From: Ketobacter sp.
GTDB lineage: Bacteria; Pseudomonadota; Gammaproteobacteria; Pseudomonadales; Ketobacteraceae
Length of the DNA: 64,000 bases
Direction: 5' to 3'
Assembly: GCF_003671495.1 (NCBI RefSeq)
Contig: NZ_RCHN01000020.1
Span: forward strand, 1-64,000
Shown here: one piece after another, positions 35,501-47,500 of the stretch
Layout of the letters: the number at the start of each line of letters is the position of its first letter
How positions within the stretch are numbered: the first letter of the stretch is position 1
Position numbers and translations under genes: made by a program
The notes under the pieces: model-generated
What the model saw: the letters and a program-made list of their open reading frames with translations, nothing else
Told to the model about the DNA's origin: nothing
Database searches by the model: none

Positions 35501-38500
35501 GATACGGCCTTTAGGTGACAACTGCAATTGCTTGCCGATGGAGATCAAGCGGAAATCCTTGATGGATTTCTGGAACTGGCGCGCGTATTCCAGCAAATCC
35601 ACGAAGCGCTGGTCAGACGACAATGCCCCTTTGTTGAAGACAAAGGGAATCTCCTGAATGTAACAGCCCAGTGCTTCATGGTGTCCTTTGATACGGCCAC
35701 CCATGGTTTCCTGAATGGAGAAATCCGTATCGGCTCGGCAATACTGTTGCACCACAAAACCAAACAGGCACTTGAAATACAGGGCCGGGGTTATACGACG
35801 GCTGCGGCAGAACCCTTTCACCGCATCCCAATGACTATCCTCCAGATACAACTCCCGGGTAACAAAGTGGGAGGCTGCCGGCACCGGGGACGGCACGGTG
35901 AACGCCAGCGGCTCAACCGTGGCCAGCTTTTCCTGCCAGAACTGGAGCACCGGTGCGGTATCCATCACGTGCCGATCCACCGCGACGAAGTCGGCATAGG
36001 GCACGGCAGACAGCGAATAGGAATCCTGCTGCGCTAAACGCTCATAGGCCTGGGTCCACTGGGACCAAAGCACATTCAGTGACGCCCCATCCAGTATCGC
36101 GTGGTGCGCTGCGGTCACCACCACAAAATGTTCAGGGCCCAGCTTGACCACATAGTAGGAAACCAGTGGATCCCGTTGCAGATGATAGGGCTTGTACACC
36201 AGACGGTTAATCAATTGTGCCAGTTCCGCGTCAGAAAACTCCACATCGCTTTTATCGATCAACTGTACTTGTGGCGTAGTCTGTTTGTCGATGACCAGGT
36301 AACCCATATCCAGACTGGCTTTCTGGGATGCCACGAAGCGTGCCCGCAGCATGGGCTGTTGCTCAACAATGGTCCGCAAGGCCCGTTGCCATAATTCAAC
36401 ATCCAGGCGGCGGTGGATATGAATGTTCCAACCGTGGCTGCTTTGCAGGGAGTCCGGGTTCACCAGGTTGTCCATGAACATGTCATATTGCATGGCGGAG
36501 AGAGGCTGAACGCTCTCTGCAGTAGCCGAATCCAGATCAAGCGCCTGCAGCAACTGTTGGCTGGCCAGCAGGTCTACGGCCGCCACTGGAGTATCCGGTG
36601 CCTCCACCAGCTGGCTACATACGTTCTCGAAACCGGACAACAGAGCCTGGGCGGTGGATTCCACGAACAGGTCGGTGTTGTATTCCAGAGAGGCGTTAAG
36701 TTGATCGCCATCCAGCGTCAGGTTCAACGTGAGATCAAATTTGGCCGATGCGGTTTCTGAGCCGAGAATTTCCACTTCCATATCGCCAATGCGGGCCTGT
36801 TCCGCAAGTTGCGCGGTGTTGAAACCTGCACTGTCCAGCAACTGGAACGCTACTTGTACCAAGGGGGAATAGGACGGGTTTCTGGCAATGCCCAAGTGTT
36901 CCACAATTTTGTCCACGGGCACATCGCCATTGGAAAAGCCTTCCAGTACGGTTTCTTTGGTTACGCCCAAGGCTTGACTGAGCAGCGGATTCCGATCAAA
37001 GCGGGCACGCAGTACCAGGCTCTGGATGAAGAAGCCGATGATTCCTTCCAGCTCCGGGCTGTTGCGTCCCAACGTTGGCACACCCACTACGATATCCGGC
37101 TGGCCGCTGAAGCGGTACAAGACCACTTGCCAAGCCAACAGTGTCGCCATGAAAGGGGTAACCCCCGCTTGCTCGCACAGGGCCAGCAGATTTTGGGTCA
37201 GCGGCTCCGGTAAGGTGGCGTTCACCGTGGCCCCGTGTGCAGTCTGAACTTTGGGGCGAGGTTTATCCAGGGGCAGATCCAGAAGCGCCGGCACACCCTG
37301 CAGTTGCTGCTTCCAATACTGAAGCTGCTGCGCCATCGACTGGTCGTCCAGGCGTTGTCGCTGCCAATAGGCGAAATCGGGATAATGGATGGTGAGTTCC
37401 GGCAGCGGCGACGGCTGGCCGGAAATAAATGCCAGATACAGCGTCATCAGCTCACGGAACAACACCACCTGGGAAGCACCGTCCGAAATGATATGGTGCA
37501 TACACAACAGCAACATCTGCTCTGATGATTCACTTGCTGTAGAGTCGGCATGGTTCGGGATACAGTGGGTCCTGATAAAATGGGCCCGTAACAACGGTGC
37601 TTGTAACAGAGAAATCGGCGTGCGGCTGTTCTCCGTGATCAATGCATTCAATTGCGCTGCCTTAGTTTCGTCTCCTAACGCGCTAAGGTCGGAACGCTGC
37701 AGGACAAAAGGCACCTTCTGTTGAATCTGCTGAATGGGGTTACCGGATTCGTCTGTGTCGAAACAGGTGCGCAGGGATTCATGGCGCCGGATCAGTTCAG
37801 CAAAGGCTTTTTCCAGTACGCCATCATCCAGATGGCCTTTGATCCGCACCGCCACCGGCATGTTATTTGCCTGAGTGCCGGGATTCATCTGCTCGAAGAA
37901 CCACAGTCGTTGTTGACCGAAGGACAAGGGAGCTCGTTCCGGTTCAGGGCGCCGCGTGACCGGCATCTGGGATTGCGCGTTGGGCTGCTGTTCAAGTTGC
38001 CGTAACAAAGAACGAATGGTCGGGTGTTCAAACAGCTTACGTACTGGAATGGTCATCCCCAAAGTACGGGACATGCGACTCACCAAGCGGGTGGCCAGCA
38101 GCGACTGCCCCCCCAGTTGGAAGAAATTATCAGTGACCCCAACCGGCTGAACGCCCAAGACCCCTTCCCACAATTTGCAGAGAGTTGCTTCCTGCTCTGT
38201 TGCCGGCGCCACATGCTCTTTCTCAGACTGCAACTGCGGCTCGGGCAGTGCTTTGCGGTCAACTTTGCCATTGGGCGTAAGTGGGAAGCGTTCCAGCATC
38301 ACCCAGGCATCGGGCACCATGAACGCGGGTAAACGATCAAGACAGGCCTGCTTTAATACGGGCTCCCAGTCCGCCTGGGTATCCGTGACCACCACCCAGG
38401 CCACCAATCGCTGTTGGCCGGAGGTTTCTTTCAATACATCCACCAAGCTATCCTTGACGGCATCCACATGATTCAACACCGATTGAATTTCGCCAGCTTC

Positions 38501-41500
38501 AATCCGATAGCCGCGCAGCTTGATCTGATGATCGCGACGCCCCAGATATTCTACATTGCCATCCGCCCGATACCGTACCCGGTCACCGGTGCGGTAGAAT
38601 TTAGTGGCATTCTCTGATGGTTTTCCGGATGGATTGTCGGCTACATTGTCGGCTGCGCCGGACGGGGCATAGACATTGGCAAGAAAGGCTGCCTGGGTCT
38701 GCTCCGGGTTGTTGATGTAGCCGGGGCCCACACCGTCGCCCGCGATATACAATTCTCCGATGGCGCCCGTGGGCAACAGTTCCTGTTGGTCCCCCAGCAC
38801 ATAGAGTTGCACGTTATAGTTAGGACGGCCAATGGGTAAGGCCGCAGCATGATAATCTCGCTTCACATCCACCGGATACCAGGCCGCGATGTCAGCACAT
38901 TCCGTGGGACCGTAACTGTTGATCAACTGACAACGTGAGTGCTGCAACCAATCTGCAAGGCGAGGCACGTTGATGGGCTCTCCACCTAAAAACAGCAGCC
39001 TGAGGGACGCCAGTTGCGGCCAGTCAGCCGGTTCATCCTGCAGAGCATAAAAAGCACTGGGAGCACAATTGAGCCAGGTCACCCCATGACGGGCAATGAT
39101 CCCATTCAGTTTATGGGCATCAAACTCATTGAAGTGGGGAATGACCAGTTCGGCTCCCTGCAGCAGAGGTGCAAACAGGTTTTTCTGCGTGAGATCAAAA
39201 CCGACCGCTGACATCAACAGCACCCGGTCCTCTGCCACCATATTGAATTCACCCCGGTACCAGTTGAGCAAATTCATTTCCGAACGATGATATGCGCCGG
39301 TGCCTTTTGGATTGCCGGTTGAACCGGAAGTGAAAATCACATAGAGCAGTTGTTCGGGTGATACCTGAACCGGCGTCACCATTTCGGACAGCGTTTCCAT
39401 GGCTGCCAGTAAGGTTTCCCAAACCAGGATGGGCGTTGTCTCCGGCAGCGCAGACAACAAATGCTGCTGCGTCAACACCAGGCGCGCATCCGCGTGCTCA
39501 AGAATGTAGGCCAAGCGCTGTTTTGGATAGGAAGCATCCAGTGGCACGTAGGTGGCGCCGGCCTTGATGATGCCCACCAAGACAGTAAGCAAGTGCAGGT
39601 TGCGATCGAGGCAGAACGCTACTTTATCCCCTGCTTTGATCCCCTGCGCCTGCAGCGCGGCCGCCACTTTGTTGGACAACTCATCCAGCTGGCCATAGGT
39701 GAGTGTGTCGTCACCACAGCGTACCGCAATACGCTCCCGGTGCTGCAGCAGCACGGACGTCAGCGCTCGGTCCAGGGTCAGTTCGCGATCATAATCATGA
39801 GCCGTGAGATTCCACTCAATCAACTGCTGTTCTCGCTCCTCCGCAGACAGGAACTCGAGTTGATGAATAGGCAGATCAGGATTGCAGGCAACGCATTCCA
39901 GCAGTGCTGTGTAATGGTCGACCATGCGCTCAATGGTAGCGGGCAGGAACAGGTCGCTGTTGTATTGCAGGGAGCCACCCAGACCGTCGCTGGATTCCCA
40001 TAAGGTCATGGTCAGCTCGTACTTGCTGGAATCCACACCGGGATCGAACGGCTCCAGCGCAATGTCCCCAAGGCGATCAGCGCCAGACAGTGCGGCTTGT
40101 TCCTGAGGCAGATTCTGATAGGCCAGCATCACCTGGAACACCGGTGTACGACTCATGTCCCGGGCGGGATCCACCTCATCGACAATCTGCTCGAAGGGCA
40201 TCTCCTGATGCGCCAGCCCATCGAGTACGGACTGCTTTACCTGCTGCAGAACCTGAGTAAAGGTCTCCCGGGCGGAAACGTCAGCCCGGATGGCCAGGGT
40301 ATTCACAAAGAATCCCACCACCTTTTCCAGTTCAGCCCGCTCCCGACCGGCCACTGGCGTGCCGATGCAAAAATCGTTTTGCCCGGAGTATTGCCGCAAC
40401 AGAATAAATAAACCACTGAGCAGAGAAACGAACAACGACGTGTTGTCGTTGACGGCCTGTCGGTAGAGCGCATCACGTACCGGTTTGCCAATGCTGAAGC
40501 GCACGGTTTTTCCGTTATAGCTCTGCACGGCCGGTCGCTGGAAATCCAAAGGCAGGTTGAGGGGTTCGACGCCATGGAGCTGCTGCTTCCAGTATTCCAA
40601 CAGTCGTTGTTGCTGAGCCTGGTCAAGGCGCTGGCGCTGCCATTGGGCAAAGTCCGCGTATTGGATGGGCAAGCGGTCCAACATCACGGCGCCATGAAGA
40701 TCCAGTTGCAGATAGGCCTGGGCCAGATCCTCGATCAACAGATTCATGGACCAGCCATCGGTAACCACGTGATGAATCGCTACCATGAATACGTGGTCAT
40801 CCGCCCCCAGCCTGAACAGCCGGGTGCGGAATAAGGGGCCACGGCTCAGATCAAACGGAGTCATTAATTCTATGGCCAGCAGGCGCTTGCACTCGGTCAG
40901 CAAGGCTTGCTCTTCAGTGCTGCCCGCTTCGCGCTCCACGTCCACCACCGGTAGAGGCCAGTGCTGTGGCTCAAGTATTTTCTGATAGGGCCCCTCTTCG
41001 TCCTCACCGAAATGGGTGCGCAAGCCTTCATGGCGATTCAGCACTTCCGACAGTGCTGCTTCCAAGATGGATGGCTTCAATGCTCCGCGAATTCGGATGA
41101 TCGAAGGCACCGTATACGCCAGGGATTCCGCATCAATTTTATCCAGCAGCCAAAGCCGTTGCTGGGCAAAGGAAAGGGGTAAACGTTGGTCTCGCGCCAC
41201 GGGCACCAAGTCGGGCTCATCCACGCTGCGCAGATGAGCAGACAACCGCAACGCCAGCTCCGCTACGGTGGGATGCGACATCAGATCCCGGATCGGCAGT
41301 GTCACGCCCAGGCGGGTCCGCACCCGCGCTGCCACCTGGGTCGCCAACAGGGAATGACCACCCAATTCAAAAAAGTTGTCGTGCACACCCACCTGATCCA
41401 AACGCAACACCTGGGCCCAGATCTCCGCCAGGGCCAACTCCTGTTCGTTGCGGGGCGCCACATACCGATCCATCGCGGAAGTCCAGCTCGGTTGTGGCAA

Positions 41501-44500
41501 AGCTTTACGATCTATTTTGCCGTTCGCAGTGAGCGTGAATGCCGGCAACACTACCCAGGCATCCGGCAGCATGAAGCTGGGCAGATGCCGACGGGCAAGC
41601 GGCTTCAGTTCGGAAATCAGGGCAGGATACTCCGCTTCGGGCCGCTGACTGACCACCCACACCACCAGTTGGTCCACGCCGGACGGGTTCCGGATGACAT
41701 CCGCCAGGGATTCCTTGACGTCCTCATGACGATTGGCGAGCGCCTGGATTTCGCCTGCTTCGATGCGATAACCCCGCAACTTGATCTGATGGTCGCGACG
41801 TCCAAGATACACCACGGCCCCATCGGGCTGGTAACGTACCCGATCGCCGGTGCGATAGAGTTTGGAGCCCGGTTGAAAGGGGTTGTCAATGAACACAGAC
41901 GCGGTTAACTGCGCCTGATTGAGGTACCCGGGGCCGACCCCGTCACCGCCAATACAAAGTTCGCCAATGGCCCCCCTGGGCAGTAGCTCCTGATGTTCCC
42001 CCAATACATACAATTGCACGTTGTAGTTGGGTTTTCCAATGGGAATGGCGGACTTGCCGCTATCCTGCGTGAGATCAATGGCATGCCAGGCAGCGATATC
42101 TGCACATTCTGTGGGGCCGTAACTGTTGATGAGCTGGCAAGTGGTCTGTTGTAACCAGGGGCTTATCCGTGACAGATTGATCGGCTCGCCACCCAGGAAC
42201 ACATAACGCAGTGAGGCAAGGCGTTGCCAATCCCCTGCAGCGTCCACCAGGGGATAGAAGGCACTGGGTGCGCAGTTGATCCAGGTGATTTCCTCGCGCT
42301 CGATCACCTCAATGATTTTTTGCGGATCATATTCCTGAAACTCGGGGATCACCAGGCGCGCGCCGCAGAGCAACGGCGCGAACAGATTTTTTTGCGTCAG
42401 ATCGAATCCAATGGCACTGAGCAGCAGCACCCGGTCATTGGCATTCATCTGGAACGCCCCGGTGTACCAGGCCAACAGGTTGGCTTCACTGCGGTGATAG
42501 GCACCGGTACCTTTGGGGTTCCCGGTGGAGCCACTGGTATAAATGACGTAGATGAGGTCGTCATCCTGAAACTGAACGGACTCGGTAGATTGAGTGTCTG
42601 GAGCCTCGGCCAGCCACTGCGGCAGATCCGTGACATCCAGGACATCCATTTCAGCAGGCAGGTTTTCACTCAGGTGCGGTAAGGACAACAGGGTACGAAT
42701 ACCGGACTGTTCACAGATGTAGCGAATCCGTTGCTCCGGATAAGCGCCATCGACGGGAACATAAACCGCTCCGGCCTTCATTACACCCAGGATCACCGAC
42801 ATCAGGTGAAGATTGCGATCCGACACCACACCGACAAAGGCATTACGTTCAACGCCCTGCCGGCGTAACGTTGCCGCCACCGCATCAGAACACAGGGCCA
42901 GTTCAGCATAGGTCAGAACCTGGTCCCCCTGGCTCACTGCGATGCACTCAGATGCCTTTCCGGCCGCTTGAGTGAAGAGGTTTTCGATACGATCGGCGGT
43001 GTAGTTGAACTGCGTTTGGTTCCACTCATGTAATTGCTGTTGACGCTCTGCGGCGGACAACACTTCAAGCCGGTGTAACGGTCGTTCCGGATGTTGGAAA
43101 GCCTGCTCGCAAAAACGTTGCAGATGATCCACGAACTGTTGGGCACTGCTGGCACTGAACAGATCGGTATTGTAATTGAGCGTCCCGCAGAGCCCCTCAG
43201 TACCAGGCCACAGGGTCAGGGTCTGTTCGAACTTGGCCGTGTTGAGCTCCAACGCATAGGGCTCCAGGGACAGGGTTCCCAGTTGCCCGGCCGCGATGGC
43301 GGAATCGCCCAACGGAATATCCTGATAGGCCAGCATCACCTGGAAAATCGGAGACCGGCTCATATCCCGTACCGGATTGAGTTCCTCCACAATCTGCTCG
43401 AAAGGGATGTCCTGATGTTCGAAACAACTGAGCGCCGTTTGTTTTACCTGCTCCAACAGTTGGGAGAAAGACTGACTGGATTCTGGCGCCAACGGCACCG
43501 CCACTGTGTTGACGAAAAAGCCCACCACGTCTTCCAGCTCCGGCCGCTCCCGCCCAGCTACCGGCGTACCCACAGCGAAGCGTTCCTGGCCACTGTAACG
43601 CTGCAGTAATGCACCATAGGCCGCCAACAACACCATAAAGGGCGTCATCTGGAAACGATTGCACAACGCGTTCATGGCTGCGCTCACCGTTGCACCCAAC
43701 GTAAACTGGATGCTGGCACCGGCAAAGGTCTGCACCGGGGGGCGCTTGTAATCGAGTGGCAGTTCCAAAGTGGCCACATCCGCCAGCGACTGTTGCCAGA
43801 ACGCCATCTTGGTGTCGAGGGTGTGCGCCAGGTATTCCTGCTGCCACACAGCGTAATCTGCGTAGTGCAGACTGGGCGCAGGCAGTTCCGTTGCACCACC
43901 AGATAACAGGCGGACATAGACCTCACCCAATTGACGAACCAACAGGGCATTGGACCAACCGTCGGTGATAATGTGATGCAGCACCACCACCAGCAGATGT
44001 TCGTTTTCGGCGCGCTGTATAATGGCCCCTCGGAACAAAGGGCCTTGATCCAACTGAAACGGCGTTAACACCTGGAGGGAAACCTGCTGCTTCAGGGCAG
44101 ACTCATCCAAATTACGGCCGTCGATGAAAGTAAGCTGCCAGTCTGACTCCGACAGAAACTGTTGGTACGGCCCCTGCTCATCTTCAGCGAAGATGGTGCG
44201 CAACCCTTCATTGCGGTTGACGACTGCCCTAAAGGCCGCCTGAATCAGCTTAACCTGAATGGCGCCCCGCACGGTCACCACACTGGGGACATGATAAGCC
44301 GGGTTACCGGCATCAATCCGGTCCAACAGCCACAAACGCTGCTGTGATGCAGACAGCGGGATGCGCTGCTGCCGGGAGACGGCAACGATCTGGCCCAGTT
44401 GTTCACTCTTTTGGGCCTTGAGCACGCGACCGGACAATTGCGCCACCGTGGGGAACAGCATCAGATCCCGGATCGGCAATTCAATGTCATACAGCTTGCG

Positions 44501-47500
44501 AATGCGGGACACGATCTGGTTGGCCAGCAGCGAGTGCCCCCCCAGATCGAAAAAGCTGTCCTCTACGCTGACCCGATCCAGTTTAAGCACCTGGGCCCAG
44601 ATGGTGGCAATACTGTTTTCCAGATCGTTGCGTGGCGCCACAAACTCAGTGGCCATGCCCTGGGTGGCCGGTTCCGGCAAGGCTTTGCGATCAATTTTAC
44701 CATTGGGGGTCAGGGGCCATTGCGCCAACACCACAAGCTGAGCCGGCACCATATAGTCCGGCAACCGGGAGCGCAGTTGTGCCTGCCAGTCTGCCGGCAA
44801 CGTGCCCGCAGCATTGAGGCCATAGCCCACCAAAGCATCCTCTTTCACCAGGACCACTGCGTCTTCGATTTGCGGCAAGGACTTGATGGCAGCCTCCACC
44901 TCGCCCAACTCAATGCGCAAACCGCGCACTTTAACCTGAAAGTCCTTCCGGCCGAGATACTCGATGTTGCCATCCGGGCCAAAGCGCCCCAGATCGCCGG
45001 TTCGATACAGAAGCCCTTGATAAGCTGAGCCATCCGCAAGCGGCGGGCGAACAAACACCTCTGCATTCAGATCGTCACGACCGATGTATCCCAATCCCAC
45101 ACCGGCCCCACCGATGCAGATCTCACCCACGGTACCCAGGGGCGCCGGCAACAGGTTTTCATCCAACACGAACAAATCGGTGTTGCAGATGGGCTTGCCG
45201 ATGGGAATCAGCTGGTTCTCAGAGGCGATGTTCTGCAGCACATGGAAGGACACCACGTCGGTGCATTCCGTGGGGCCATAACTGTTCACCACCTGGGCAA
45301 CGGTGTCGGCATATTGCAACCATTGATGCAGAGCTGACAAGCGGATGGGTTCGCCACCCAGAAATACCCAGCGCAGGGTTTGTAATTGACGGGCCCGCTG
45401 CGGATCACAGTCTTCTACAATGGAATACAGGGCACTGGGTGCGCAATTGATGTGGGTGATCCCATGACGCTGAATCTCGGCCGCCACTACACCCGCATCA
45501 AACTCCTCCATCGCCGGAATCACCACAGCACCACCACAGAGTAGCGGTGCGAACAGGTTTTTCTGCGTCAGGTCAAACCCGAATGCACTGATGATCAGAG
45601 TGCGGTCATCGGCCCCAAAATCGCAGAGCGAGGTATACCAACGCTGGAGGTTAACCTCGCCCCCATGTGCCACCAGTGCCCCCTTCGGTTTGCCGGTGGA
45701 GCCTGACGTGTAAATCGCATAAATCGGATCTTCAGCTTTGATCTCAGGCAGAGTAAATTCTGCGGCGAAGGTGTGCAGTGAGGCATTGACCTCTTCCAGC
45801 GTCAAGCGCACACCCTTAAAGTTCTGTAGCTTCTGTTCCAGACAGCGCTCGGTAATCAACAACCGGGCCTGGGAATCCGACAGAATGTATTCAACCCGCT
45901 CACAGGGATAGGACGATTCTATGGGAATGTAAGTAGCGCCGGTTTTAAGCACTGCCAATACGGCAATCACGGACCATTGGGAGCGCCCCAGGAAAATCCC
46001 GACGCGATCACGGGGCACCACACCCTGCTCCATCAGCAGGTTCGCCCATTGGTTGACGACCGCATCCAGATCTGAGTAAGTCAGGCTTAACTCATCATAG
46101 ATCAGTGCGATTTGCTGCGGATAACGGGTAACCGCATCCTGATACCAGGTAAGTATGGTGCTGTGGGTGAGTGGCTCTGCGTTATCATTCCATTGCGCCA
46201 ACTGGCGCCGTTCCGCCGCCAGATCAAATTGCAGGTGGGCGAATTGCGTTGCCGGATCGGATACCAATTGACGGGTCACCTGCTCCATGCGCTGCAGGAA
46301 CTCCAACGGCACGAACACAGCCCCATCAAACCAAAGTTCAAACTCCAGGGACGCGCCGTAATCCTTCACGAACACCTGTACGGTATTGTCCACATGAGAA
46401 GAAAAGGTGTAAGGCAACGAGGCAACCCCGTCGATGCTCACTGGCTCCAGAAAGTTGAAATAGTTGTACTGGAAACTGAGGGAGCCAGCCGGGAACAATT
46501 GATTGAGCCTGGCCAACGACAGGAAGGTAAAATCCTTGATCTCACGACGGTATTGGCGTTGCTGACTGAAGAATTCTCCGGCATTGCGGCTGGCGGCCAG
46601 CAGGTCCCTGGGAATAATGTAGGGCACTTGCTGATAGAACACCCCGATACCACCCTCTTCCGCTGCGCTTCTACCGCTTTGAATGTCCCACAACACGAAA
46701 TCCGATTCCGGACGACAGTATTCCTGAATCATGAGCGCGGCGACCAGCCGGTACAAAGTACTGGGATGGGTTTTCTGTTTGCGGCAATAGGCATTGATGG
46801 ACGCCAGCAATGTATCGTCTATGGGCAGCGTCAGGATCTGATAATCCCGCTTAGATGGCCAGGTGCCGGGTTTGGAAAACACCAACGGCGCAGTGGTTGC
46901 ACTTTTTTCCTGCCAGAACTTCACAGCACTGGCCTGATCCACCGCAGCGTGGTGACGCTCTACATAATCGGCAAAGCAATCGTCATAGGCAGGCAATGTC
47001 TGAGCCTGTTGCGGCGGGAGCCCGGCTTCGTAGGATTGGATTATCTTGCGCAACATCGCCATGCCGGACATGCCGTCCAGGATGATGTGGTGACAGGACA
47101 GCAAAAGCCAGCTCTGGTCGCCACTCACCATAAGTTGGAACCGAATCAGTTCATTGGCGAAAATATCGTGGGCACGGTAACACCACTGGTCAAAGTGGCG
47201 CGCCACAAACGCGTCCGCATCGTCACGCCCACCCAAATCAATCAACTCCAATTCCACAGAGTGATGGGTGCGAAACACCTGGTAGGCGCTGTCCGCCCAG
47301 GGAAGATCACAGCGCACGAAGCGGGCCCGCAGCGCGCCATGGCTTTGAATCACATGGTTGATGGCGCGTTGCAGCAGGGCATGATCAACCGGTTTGGGGA
47401 TGGCATAGCGGAATCCCACAGCGTATTGTCGTGTTTCCGGTCGTAGTTCTATATCCTGAACAAACGCCATCTGGGTCGTGGTAAGGCGGCACAGCTGCTC

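Noticed and set aside
38600..38665. Small repeat and Asn/Ser/Pro-rich insertion in the third A domain of NRPS A
   Set aside because: In frame, in a surface-loop position before the YRTGD motif, and short; probably neutral length variation.
46112..47446. 444-codon plus-strand frame within NRPS A
   Set aside because: It lies opposite clear condensation domains and is not protein-like.
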